From assembly GCA_029747585.1 (NCBI GenBank), contig JAPEVF010000691.1, positions 1-23,762 on the forward strand: a stretch of 23,762 nucleotides of DNA. Direction: 5' to 3'. This stretch comes from Pleurotus djamor. Its lineage: Eukaryota; Basidiomycota; Agaricomycetes; Agaricales; Pleurotaceae. The notes beneath the pieces were generated by a model. It had not been told where the DNA came from and searched no databases. It worked only from the letters and a program-made list of their open reading frames with translations. Positions 8,791 to 17,805 of this stretch are shown here, one piece after another. Position 1 is the stretch's first letter. Every line of letters begins with the position of its first letter. A program made the translations under genes and the position numbers.

Positions 8791-10116
8791 ATGGTCCTCA
8801 CGCATCCCCTCTCCGAAGCCACTTGCCAAACTTGCGGCTTCTTAACTGGTTCACTCGCACGTGCATCACCCAAATGCCCAACTGCATACGTTCCTCACTT
8901 CAACACTGATCATGAAGAATCTGTCGCCTTCGCGAGACGCCTCGATCATGACGTTGAAATCCTTGATCACCACATCTCGAGCATGCAAGCACAGCTCGAC
9001 CAGCTCAAATCGATGCGATCAGCTGCATCGTTGCGAAGTGCGCACACAAAGAACCGAGTCATCCCAGCCATCTCTCGTCTGCCGGATGAACTTATGCTTC
9101 ACATATTCCACCTCGGAAGTAGACCTGACTCCTCCGAGTCGTCTGACCTGGACGCCTTGGCGCACTCGAGACTTCGTCCACTTGTCCCTGTTTCGCACGT
9201 ATGTCATCGTTGGCGCGATCTCGTGCTATCCGAGGCTCGTCTTTGGACGTTCATTGCCTTACCCCTGGCTGAGAGTCTCCTTTCAGTCTATCTCAGTCGC
9301 TCAAAATCCCGCCCCTTGACAATAATGTGCACCAATCCTGAAACCCCGCTGTCACCGCTCCTCTTGAATCATTCTCACAGGTGGAGATCCCTCATCTATC
9401 CCAACGCTCACGTCTTCCGCCAACTCCAGAACCCGAAAATTCAGCTTCCCATGCTCCAAATCGTGGTCCAAGGTGGCAAGTCAGCTTATCCCCAGCAAAC
9501 CTATCATCATTCCTTCCCGCGCCATCAGATTCACCGCCTTGTTACCCGTTTCACTGAGGCGACGAGTGATATGCAGTGGGTCTTCGTCAAGTTTGACCAC
9601 CTCGTATCCTTGGAGGTGACATTGGGTCCCGAATGTGGTTATGCACCCCTGGAGTTATCCCTTTCGCATCCACGGTTACGGCACCTGTGCCTAAATCTCA
9701 CACAGCCGATACATCCGTCGACATCATTGTCCCCGTTAAACATCCTGCTTCGTAACATGACGCTCCCTGCGCTTGAAACCCTCTGTATCACGAGCACCTT
9801 GGTTTCCGAAGCCGCCATCGATGAACTTTTTGGGAACCTGAGTGGTTTTCTTTCACGCTCGTCTTGCCCGTTGCGGGTGTTGCAGCTCGTGGGTAATGGG
9901 TGGTCTCCATTGAAGTTGCTCTCTTATGCTTCCGATGCAACACATGTCGAACTGCTTCGCGACGCGGTCCCAGAATCACTGAAACCGCCTCCTAAATTCA
10001 AGAGGGTTGAACCTGCGGCATTTATGACCGCGGATGGCAGACTGACGCCTTGTGGTATCAGGCCGGGGAGTCGGTGTCGCATCGACTCCAGAGATATCTC
10101 GATCACAAGTCAATAA
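8791..10116 (+). CDS. F-box protein (Agaricomycete coiled-coil/F-box type)
   Basis: Single-exon 441-residue protein. F-box proteins link substrates to SCF ubiquitin ligases through Skp1. An N-terminal segment has two CxxC-like Cys (12, 15), then a probable coiled coil (about 43-85, LDHDVEILDHHISSMQAQLD), then the F-box at about 95-155: SRLPDELMLHIFHLG, VSHVCHRWRDLVL and ARLWTFIAL. The remainder has scattered leucine-rich stretches (LRHLCLNLTQP, LETLCITST) that suggest degenerate LRRs as substrate-binding region. This layout is one of the largest lineage-expanded families in mushroom-forming fungi, where individual members usually have no known target. Absence of introns in 1.3 kb is unusual beside the intron-rich neighbours and fits a recently duplicated family member, which is inference. 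Confidence 0.85.
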   Translation: MVLTHPLSEATCQTCGFLTGSLARASPKCPTAYVPHFNTDHEESVAFARRLDHDVEILDHHISSMQAQLDQLKSMRSAASLRSAHTKNRVIPAISRLPDELMLHIFHLGSRPDSSESSDLDALAHSRLRPLVPVSHVCHRWRDLVLSEARLWTFIALPLAESLLSVYLSRSKSRPLTIMCTNPETPLSPLLLNHSHRWRSLIYPNAHVFRQLQNPKIQLPMLQIVVQGGKSAYPQQTYHHSFPRHQIHRLVTRFTEATSDMQWVFVKFDHLVSLEVTLGPECGYAPLELSLSHPRLRHLCLNLTQPIHPSTSLSPLNILLRNMTLPALETLCITSTLVSEAAIDELFGNLSGFLSRSSCPLRVLQLVGNGWSPLKLLSYASDATHVELLRDAVPESLKPPPKFKRVEPAAFMTADGRLTPCGIRPGSRCRIDSRDISITSQ

Positions 10117-10724
10117 TTATGGAGTTTAGCAGGTCTATACTCAGTTCAGTCCCACATATTGGGCAAACTGCACAAAAGACTCGATGTCTGCAGAATGCAA
10201 TACTGAAGTTCCATACCACACCGCAAGTTGCTGCACTTATACTTGATAACTTGGCTTCAAACGCCGCCGCATTGATCCTCACTCTCGCCGCTATCATACT
10301 ATTTACCACCGACAAGGTCCTTTCACCGTTTAACTCCCCTCCCGCGAGGTTATACATAGGCCGGCTAGCCGTGATGCTGAATTGAGATATGTGATCCTCT
10401 TACCCTTTTATCAAGGCTGCGCCGTTTAGCATGCGGTTCGGGCTACCTCAGACATCCCATCAAGTATATGCCTAGTCAACCATGTAAACCGACATCGGGA
10501 ATCTATTGCATCAGATTTCATGGTCTTCTTTTCCGTACTTTCGCTCGCCAAGTTCAACTTCATCTACTCTGGTCACCCGGGAAGCTCTCTATGTCGCTAT
10601 GTATAAATACTGACCATAGATGTCCGTCAGAAACCAACAGACGTTGTTCACCTTCACTACATCTCTTCATCTCATTCGCATTCCTTGATTTCATTCACGC
10701 TTCATTCTACCTAGAACTTCGACA
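10117..10724. other. Intergenic region with a TATA box for the PEP mutase family gene
   Basis: Contains a TATA element (GTATAAATAC, core 10602-10609) 116 bp before the next ATG, followed by a C/T-rich leader. An open frame from ATG 10119 to 10385 (about 89 residues, one hydrophobic stretch) overlaps the F-box gene's 3' end region; it has no family resemblance and I do not call it. No repeat seen. Confidence 0.5.
10602..10609 (+). promoter_or_regulatory. TATA box of the PEP mutase family gene
   Basis: TATAAATA, 116 bp upstream of the ATG at 10725, with a pyrimidine-rich leader in between. Confidence 0.6.
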
Positions 10725-12047
10725 ATGGCCCCCGCTCCCGATCATTTTACATCTGCCCCTGCCCCTGCTGTTCCTGCCCCCGCGGCTGACCCATATGTCG
10801 ATGCCAACGGCGTGTACTGCAATCCTCGTCTAGACCCCAAGAACTACCTTGAGGGACCCCTCTCTGAGAACCCTGCCACCCGACTCCGCCAGATGCTTGC
10901 GCGACCTGGTATTGTCGTGAGCTATCTCATCAATATACCAATATTTCCATCGTTAACTCATCTATCAAAGGTCGCACCTGGTATTTGCGACGGTATCAGC
11001 GCTAGATGTGCAATTGAAGCTGGCTTCGACTGCCTCTACCAATCTGGTGCTGCCACCACTGCCTCCCGTATGGGACAACCTGATCTTGCCATTGCCACCC
11101 TCAACGATTTCGTTGGCGTAAGTGCATTTAGCCTTTCTAACCATCCACAATGTCGACGATATCCTCTGCTAGTCCGCGCAAATGGTATGCAGTATCGACC
11201 CCACTGTCCCCGTCATCGCCGATGCGGACACTGGTTTCGGTGGCCCCGCCATGGTCGGCCGAACTGTGACCCAATATGCCAAAGCCGGCGTCGCTGGTCT
11301 TCACATTGAAGACCAGGTTCAGACCAAACGATGTGGTCATCTGTTGGGCAAGCAAGTTGTCTCACGCGAGGAGTTCATCACCCGTATCCGTGCTGCTGTC
11401 ATCGCTCGAGACTCCATCCCCGACGGATCCGATTTCGTGAGTATTCTCCTGGACTTTTTTGTGCTAGAGGATCCTCATCTTCTTAATTGCGTTGCGTAGG
11501 TTATCATCGGACGTACCGACTCTGCCCAAGTCCTCGGAATGGAGGAAGCTATCGAACGATTGAAACTCGCTGCTGCCGCCGGTGCAGATGTGTGTTTCAT
11601 TGAAGGTGTTAAGTCCAAGGATTTGCTCGAGTCCACTGTGGCTGCATTGGCACCCAAGCCCGTCCTCGTCAATGTTATTTCTGGCGGTCTTACCCCTCCT
11701 TTCACTTACAAAGAAGCTGAGCAAATGGGTGCCAAAATCATCAGTACGCTTTTCCTTCTGTCACCACTTCGTCCGAAGGTGTCTGAACTCGATCCCCAGT
11801 TTTCTCTCTCGTTTCTTGTGTTGCAATGGTGCACGCTTGCAGAGCTGCCATGCAATCGCTTAAGAAGACAGGCACAGACTTTGTCTCTGCTCAGGGTATG
11901 GACCCTAAAGCATTCTTCCAGGTTATGGGTAAGCACCCTCCTCGGGTTCACACTGCACCACATGCTGATATCTCCCCTCTCTCAGGTCTCGACTCCGTCA
12001 TTGAACTAGATGCTCAGGCTGGCGGCTCGGCTTTTGCTGTAGTGTAA
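10725..12047 (+). CDS. Isocitrate lyase/phosphoenolpyruvate mutase superfamily enzyme
   Basis: Predicted 345-residue TIM-barrel enzyme of the ICL/PEPM superfamily, which makes or breaks C-C or P-C bonds of oxyacids with Mg2+. Exons: 10725-10916, 10971-11117, 11173-11436, 11500-11743, 11800-11928, 11986-12047; all GT-AG and in phase. Visible motifs: APGICDGISA, YQSGAATTASRMGQPD, the metal-binding VIADADTGFGG (Asp130, Asp132), HIEDQ (Glu159, Asp160), the catalytic loop KRCGH (Cys167), IIGRTDS and LVNVISGG. The Ala/Pro-rich N-terminus (first 20 or so residues) is outside the fold and is not an obvious targeting peptide. Fungal relatives include oxaloacetate acetylhydrolase (oxalate production) and 2,3-dimethylmalate or methylisocitrate lyase-type enzymes; sequence alone does not let me choose. 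The length is too short for glyoxylate-cycle isocitrate lyase. Confidence 0.88.
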
Positions 12048-12269
12048 TTGTACCCGTATAGATACCTTCAAGTGTCTCTCAAAGATGAACCAACCCCTTC
12101 ATGGTGCATTTCCTCCTAAGCCATAACCCCGTGACTCCTATCTAGGATTGGGTTCGTGCGATCTACTTCCTGACTACTTCTGAGCTTCCCACCAAATCCC
12201 CATCATGAAATCGCAGCCTCTAGGTCTATATTCAACTCCTCTATTACTGAGAATGATTGACTAAATGAT

Positions 12270-14080
12270 ATGATAGGACTTCTACGCGTCCCATGGGAAG
12301 TCATCAAAATCGCCCTTCAATTATCTGAAGTCCCAGATTTGCTAGCATTCATCCACTCGTGTCGACATCTACGTGATCTAGCTTCGTCCGACATTGAGAT
12401 TCAGTACATGATTGAAGCGTTCTTTGCTGGTGCCCATGTTATCGCTAAGGAAGAACTCGACGGGGACGGTCGCCCTCGCCTCTCTGAGGAAATTTCGTTA
12501 AAGGACAGGCTTGACCTTATTCGTCGACGAGAAAATTCCTGGGATACGCTTCGGCCTACTTCTCGCCAGTCGTTAAAACTCAAATTTGACTTTGGGAACG
12601 TTCATGGTTTCAGAAATGGTGTCCTTGAGCTTGGTCGATCTTCTCCATTCTTTTACCAGCAAAATGACTATCCACCTGCGTTGAGCCTGAAGTACGCATT
12701 ACTTTCAACTAAAGGGCGAGGGCTGTCTTGGAAGGAATGGAAAGAAGAATCTGGGGGCGGGAGAATATCTGGGACTTGCGTTGCTCTCCATGAGAGTGAT
12801 CTCCTTGTTGTTGTGACTTCGTGCGTCTTTTTCCTAGAAAAATCCGAACCGGACTAACTCTACATGCATCTCCAGTACCGACGATCCAGCTGCCTTCGAC
12901 TCTAGGTCGTGTGTTCACTTCGTCCAACTTACCACCGGTCTCCCTCATCCTCAAGTAACCGCCCAGCACCTCGAAGTTGTTACACATTTTGGCACTCCTT
13001 CCATTTCCTCCAGCGTCCTTGGCGCGCACGTCGCACTGCTATATACTTTCGAACCCACGGAGGACTTTGATGATCTACTCCTCGTCTTGAATTGGATGAC
13101 AGGGAAAACCATTTTGGTACGATAATTTGGGCCTCATATGGAGTGTGCGAGATTAACAGCAATATAGAAGCATCCATTTCTATCCCCTCGTTCGGGTCTG
13201 AATTTCATCTCTCCAACAACTCTTCTTCTCGGATGCTCTGACGGCCTCGAGATTTGGGATATCGCGCCCTCACCAAGATGTATCGGGACGCTTTCATTCC
13301 CATCATTGAATGACCATGATGCTTATTATCAGGTCATGCACATTCATGGTGAACCCAGCCCGTCTCAATCGATTGAACCGCATTCTTCAGCGATACCTCC
13401 CGCCTTACGAGACGATCCGGAGAAGGCCTTGATATCTTTCGTCGTCCTCATCAATCGATCCAAGTTTTTCTTCGTAGCCAGGCGGAGTGGACTCGTGGCG
13501 GCTGCAGAAAGTCTGCGTATGATGGAAATGGTAAATGACGATGTAGACGACATCAGTAAGCTTCCTGATATCCCATATGGCGAATGGGCTCCGAACAATG
13601 TGCGATGGATCCATGCGAATGAACATGTTGTCCAATGGTCCATGCGGCATCACGGACAACGGATGGTCGTGAATCCGCGCTACTCAGAAGACCATCCTCT
13701 CTTGTTATATGACTTCAACCCGTATCATGTCAAGAAATGGACGAGCAAACAAGCTTTGGATGAATCTTCGAAATGGGCCGCGCCTCCCCCGTTTTGGTGG
13801 AATAAGAGTCCTTTGGTCCTTCCTACGTCGCCTCTTGTTGTCTATCGTTCAACCACAGGGCTCCCATTCACCGATCAAGTACCCGAAATGCCCTATGTTT
13901 GCTATCAAAGCGAGGAACGCTTTATTTATCAAGGTGTGTGGATGGATGGGGAACACATTGTAGGATTGAAGGTGAATTATTTTTTCTGGCGTTTTGGTCT
14001 GCCCCTCTCTCAAACATGGTTTCACCTTCCAGTTCGTTGGCCGTCATCTTGACACGGTGGACATTCTGTATCTGGGATGA
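12270..14080 (+). CDS. F-box-like protein with a long C-terminal domain
   Basis: Predicted 547-residue protein. Exons: 12270-12820, 12876-13116, 13168-13971, 14033-14080; all GT-AG with agreeing phases, the last exon only 16 codons. The N-terminus LLRVPWEVIKIALQLSEVPD then LLAFIHSCRHLRDLA resembles a divergent F-box of the type frequent in agarics, so it may be an SCF adaptor. The body contains WD-like pieces (LLLGCSDGLEIWDIAP), suggesting beta-propeller-like repeats, but no full WD40 set is clear. It is unrelated in sequence to the F-box gene at 8791 and lies 222 bp after the PEP mutase family gene on the same strand. ATG 12270 is used because the ATG at 12265 is followed at once by a stop in its frame. 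Family assignment is moderate; the exon model is good. Confidence 0.72.
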
Positions 14081-14246
14081 GTTTTTGTCAATCATAGGGT
14101 ATCATGGAGCGCGGTGTCAGCAAAAGTCTGTATGTAACTAGTCTCTTTTTCCTTCAGAGAAGGTCAAGAGATGGTTGGGCACTCTGATGCAGGGCGACTT
14201 GGATTAGGGGTCTCCTTAACTTCTGCGATTAGATTAGATGCGACGT

Positions 14247-14270
14247 TGACGTCACACCTATGTGACGTCT
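14247..14270 (+). promoter_or_regulatory. Paired bZIP (CRE/ATF) sites
   Basis: TGACGTCA at 14247-14254 and TGACGTCT at 14263-14270, 16 bp apart start to start (about one and a half helical turns), 114 bp before the DUF4112 ATG. The pair suggests control by an ATF/CREB-type factor. Motif-based inference. Confidence 0.5.
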
Positions 14271-14383
14271 TGGCTCCGACTCCTCACATCCGTTCGCCAC
14301 AACGTCCGCCTTGTAATTGTACCACCACACCACCAACGCTAAGAGAAACCCATCATCGATCATCTTCTGTATTTTACGACACC

Positions 14384-15301
14384 ATGACCTCCGCGCTACT
14401 AGGCAAAGCTGGAAAGAAGCTGTTCGAAAAGCACATGGAGCAATATGCACCTTCGGATCCGATGTACGAGTTCTACCTCGATGAAAGCGGTAATCAAAGG
14501 CGCCGAAAGGTAAGGAAGCTATGAAAATAACGTTTTAAGCAACAATAACTGTCAAATTAGAGAGAATTACCGCCTGGTCTCTCGAAGAGGGATGCGAAGA
14601 TCCTCAGAGCTGTTAATACGCGGGCGAGCCGACTGGATAGAGGGTTTAGCCTGTGCGGACTCAGGTTTGGCTGGACGTTCTTCATTGGTAAATGTCTAAA
14701 CCCATTCCATGTGTCTGTAATGCTGATGGAGTACCGCTGAAGGTCTGATACCCATCGTTGGAGATGTGACTAATATTTGTCTGAACTATTTCTTTGTTGT
14801 ACGAAAAGCCAAGCAAGCAGAGTGAGCACGAATTTAAACCCGCGTTTGCTGGTGTTGATGACTTGTTTCAGGCTTCCTTCGTGGCTTGTGCGACGAATGG
14901 GATTTAACAACGCGGTCTCCGGAGCTATATCATTCATCCCTCTCGTAGGAGACGTCCTTCTCGCTGTATGGAAGGCAAACTCGCGCAATGCCGCCCTGTT
15001 GGAGGAGTTCCTACGAATTCGTGGCGAGGAATTCATCAAGATCCGTGCTGAGGGTGGCGACCCGGATAAAATTCAGAAAGAGAACGCCAAGGCGGCAAGG
15101 AAGAAGAAAGGCAAAGATTCAGCCAAATCTACACCAGCCAACACGACGGCAGGGCCTTCGAAAGAGATCGCACCGGGCGTCACCAAGAACGATGCCAAAC
15201 AGGTCAAACCTGGCGCCGGTCGCGAGACGGGCGAGACACTGACAGGTGGTGGCCGCGTTGCCTCACCTCTGGTGGAAGGGGCCTCGGCTAATGGTCATTA
15301 A
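14384..15301 (+). CDS. DUF4112 membrane protein
   Basis: Predicted 253-residue protein with a DUF4112 domain (PF13430), function unknown. Exons: 14384-14509, 14561-14687, 14743-14821, 14872-15301; GT-AG and in phase. N-terminal FEKHMEQYAPSDPMYEFYLDE is typical of fungal members. The domain has two similar hydrophobic hairpins: SLCGLRFGWTFFIGLIPIVG and VSGAISFIPLVGDVLLAVWK, each with an I-P-x-V-G-D-V core, giving about two to four membrane passes. Between them are KAKQ and LPSWLVRRM. After the domain a helix (EEFLRIRGEEFIKIRAEGGD) leads to a Lys/Ala/Gly-rich, probably disordered tail. The 3' end is uncertain: a weak donor at 15294 (aatG|GTCATT) would splice in phase to a coding-looking exon at 15372-15553 and give 311 residues. 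Confidence 0.82.
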
Positions 15302-15371
15302 CTCGCCATGTCTTTTATCGACTGGTGCTAACATGTTTCCCTTTCTTTCTTCTTGTCTATGTCTGGTGCAG

Positions 15372-15553
15372 AAACCCTCGGACGATCACCGGGAAGTTCT
15401 GGGTCCAGAGCTTCACGATCCAGCGGCAAGAGCTTGGCTTCTCGGTCATTAGGTTACATTTCGAGCTGGGGAAAGAAGAGCAAGCCCCAAGAATGTCTAC
15501 CACCTGTCGGGAAGCGAGGAAGTCGTTTCCTGGAGAATTTCGATACATCATAA
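15372..15553 (+). other. Possible alternative last exon of the DUF4112 gene
   Basis: An open frame of 60 codons follows a strong 3' splice site: a GCTAAC branch-like element, a long pyrimidine tract, then GGTGCAG. It is Ser/Arg/Gly-rich and then reads YISSWGKKSK to a stop at 15553. Phase 1 fits donors at 15294 (GTCATT) and at GACAG|GTGGTG near 15245. It reads like a real tail continuing the disordered C-terminus, but both donors are weak. Confidence 0.4.
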
Positions 15554-16101
15554 ACATTTCACTTCCAGCTATTTCGTTCCGCATTATACTGGGATACTTT
15601 ACTTGTAAAATCGCCTTGGGTATATTATAGGCTAAGGTCCAAAGTTCGTCCAAAGTCGCGGTCCTTTCCAGGTCCTTTCCAAGTCTTCGACGCTTCGTGT
15701 TGGCACGAGGCAAGAGGGAAATCCGCCACGGATTTACAGACGGCGGAGGATATGGGCCGCGATCGAGCACTGTGTACGTACGTGTGTTCGGGCCAAAATT
15801 TTTCTCGCCCTTGGCCACCCGCGTTATTTATAAGATCGAGTTTCTTACCTTCCTCCACATCCTATCCCTCATCCTTCCAGCCTACTCTCCCGCCCTGGTC
15901 ATTTTCGTTCTCCCACCACATTCTTTCTAGACCACATTCTTTCTACCTTCGGCGTGTCAACGGTGTCTCTCCCTCATCAGTACCTACAGTCTTACAGTTA
16001 CACGCTATCTACGCCCTCAGAACGACGTCGTGCAAGTTTTCGAACTTCATTTCACTTTCGACAGCCGCCTCTCGACTTGATTCGGTTTTGTCCTCGTCAT
16101 C
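15554..16101. other. Upstream region of the expansin-like gene
   Basis: Holds a tandem 11-bp repeat GTCCTTTCCAG (15661-15681) and a TATA-like TATTTATAAG (15825-15834) about 270 bp before the next ATG, implying a long, C/T-rich 5' UTR. A 153-codon minus-strand frame crosses 15357-15818 but shows no family features. No gene called. Confidence 0.5.
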
Positions 16102-16577
16102 ATGAACTCTTGGTCGTACCGCGTAATATCAGTTTTCTTACTCGCTTTCGTGACTCGCTCGGTGCTCGGTAATCATGGTAAAGGTGCGTATTCTAGTCAT
16201 ACTAACGGCTACTCAAACTCATTGACTCATTTCCTCGCAGCAACATGGTATCATACCGGGCAAGGTGCCTGCGGGGCGCACAGCAATGACGATGATCATG
16301 TCATAGCAATCTCAACCCATGAATTCGACTCGAAGCAACACTGTTTCAAACACGTCATGGTCTACCGTAAGCCGGTCGTTCTACTATTGTACACCCTACC
16401 CAAATTTACAGTTGAATTTCCTTCACAGACGACGGGCGTGCTGTCGATGCCACCATCGTCGACAGATGCGAAGGTTGTGAGCAATACGCATTGGATATGT
16501 CACCTGGTCTCTTCAGGAATTTTGCTCCGCTCGAATCAGGTGTTCTTGAGGTGGATTGGGAGTATGAGTCGAAGTAG
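16102..16577 (+). CDS. Small secreted expansin-like (RlpA/barwin double-psi beta-barrel) protein
   Basis: Predicted 118-residue secreted protein. Exons: 16102-16183, 16241-16366, 16429-16577; GT-AG and in phase. A signal peptide covers about residues 1-23 (hydrophobic VISVFLLAFVT, cleavage near SVLG). The mature protein is a single double-psi beta-barrel: ATWYHTGQGACGAHSNDDD at the start, paired Cys, then AVDATIVDRCEGC, LDMSPGLFRNFAPLESGVLE and the terminal VDWEYESK. The asparagine/aspartate-rich loop and the V-D-R-C-x-G-C motif are typical of fungal expansin-like and riboflavin-aldehyde-forming-enzyme-like proteins. It lacks the C-terminal carbohydrate-binding module of true expansins. A role at the cell wall or in fruiting-body tissue is inferred from relatives. 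It is convergent with the gene at 16892. Confidence 0.88.
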
Positions 16578-16891
16578 TCTCAAAGGGCAAGAGGATATGT
16601 TTATATCATCATGTATTGTTGACTCTTGGGGCTTTTGAATGTGAACATCGCTTTCTCATATATTTTTACGGTGCTTGTCTATCTTGTCACTCCCGGTATT
16701 CAAACTCAAACACAGAACACGCGGACAAACAAGTCCTCCCTCATGACATTGCTGCTTATAGCAAGTAAGCACTAGTTCTCTGTGGTCTCAGTATAATTGT
16801 GCACGCCAACACGAAGGGAGTCACAAGAAAGTGCTTCCTTTGAGCGGTACACTTATGGGCTCCTATTGTACTATGAGTACCCCTGTGCGCT

Positions 16892-17514
16892 TCAGTCTTC
16901 GTTCTCGTCGCCGCCATAACTTCCATCTTCCTCTTCGAGCAGCAGAATCCAGCCGTCAGTCCTGGGATCTTTGAGGATTGAGGGATAGAATGACGACTCG
17001 AATAAATCAATGCCATCCAGAGGCAACGCGCTTTGAAGGAGTTCAATAGGGAGTTCGGTGACTTCGGCGTATTGTTCTTTAGTAGACGGTTGCTTGTTCG
17101 TGAAAAAGTACCACGGGAGAGAAGCGAATACTTCTTTACCTGCGCTACTATTTTGAGGGCTTTCAGTCTCCCGATGTGGCGCCGTTTGTGCGATGGTACC
17201 ACCGAGTGGGTGAGCATGCGTTCCATTGTGATGGGGCACGGACTGAACGGAGCTCCCTGTCAGATGATCATCCTGACTAGTGGGTGGAGCCGTGACTACA
17301 TCCTGGGAACTGTGGACAGAATCGGAAGGCGCTCGTATAGTATATTTTCTGCATTGTATCTTTAAAGAGTCAGCGCAGTTGATTGCTGTATTCGTCTGGA
17401 TGCAGTACGCACTGATATAATGGGTATAATCTTCTTTGGGTATAGCGCGTGGCTGAGGGATTCGGAGGGCGTCGCTCGTGAGGGGGGTTGAGAAAGTTGC
17501 AAACTAAGCCGCAT
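16892..17514 (-). CDS. Unrecognised protein with a mitochondrial-like N-terminus
   Basis: Two-exon model (17514-17413, 17359-16892 on the minus strand), 189 residues. The 53-nt intron has donor GTGCGT, branch-like GCTGAC and acceptor AAAG, and the phase-0 junction links two otherwise separate frames. The N-terminus MRLSLQLSQPPSRATPSESL is rich in Arg and Ser and lacks acidic residues early on, like a mitochondrial presequence. A polar, His/Thr/Ser-rich middle follows, then a better-ordered C-terminal part (FASLPWYFFTNKQPSTKEQY, ELPIELLQSALPL, DPRTDGWILLLEEEDG) with a very acidic end. I do not recognise the family. Coding is supported by composition, the clean intron and the conserved-looking C-terminal block; an additional upstream exon is possible. 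Confidence 0.55.
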
Positions 17515-17805
17515 TGCAGCAAATCCCGCTATTTAAGCAGGCAAATTCCGATTGTGGCTGGCCCAGAGCGTACACAGAGCTATGGGACAATAGCTTCACT
17601 GTGACTAGGACCATTTGAAGGAGTCCACAGGGTCTTTGCACTCACTTCGGTTGGGCCACAATGAACGGGACTCAGGGGGAAGTTCCTATCTCTCCTAAAC
17701 CGGACGCTTGGAGGAGACGCCCAAGAGACGCCCAGATAAAACGCGCCTGACGAAGGACTCCTTTCTTCCATCGCTCTTCCTTCCTCCCTTCCACCTCGAA
17801 CAACG
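17515..17805. promoter_or_regulatory. Divergent promoter between two unrecognised genes
   Basis: 291 bp between start codons pointing in opposite directions. A TTAAATA element on the minus strand (near 17531-17537) lies only about 20 bp from the minus-strand ATG; GATAAAA at 17735-17741 lies about 65 bp before the plus-strand ATG. No other motif stands out. Confidence 0.45.

Noticed and set aside
10119..10385. Short plus-strand frame with one hydrophobic stretch after the F-box gene
   Set aside because: No family resemblance, no clear promoter, and it sits in the expected 3' UTR; left as intergenic.
8791..14080. Two F-box genes flanking a metabolic enzyme as a possible functional cluster
   Set aside because: The two F-box proteins are unrelated in sequence and F-box genes are very numerous in agarics, so proximity is expected by chance.
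15357..15818. 153-codon minus-strand frame
   Set aside because: Antisense to a better-supported plus-strand exon with a strong acceptor; no recognisable domain.
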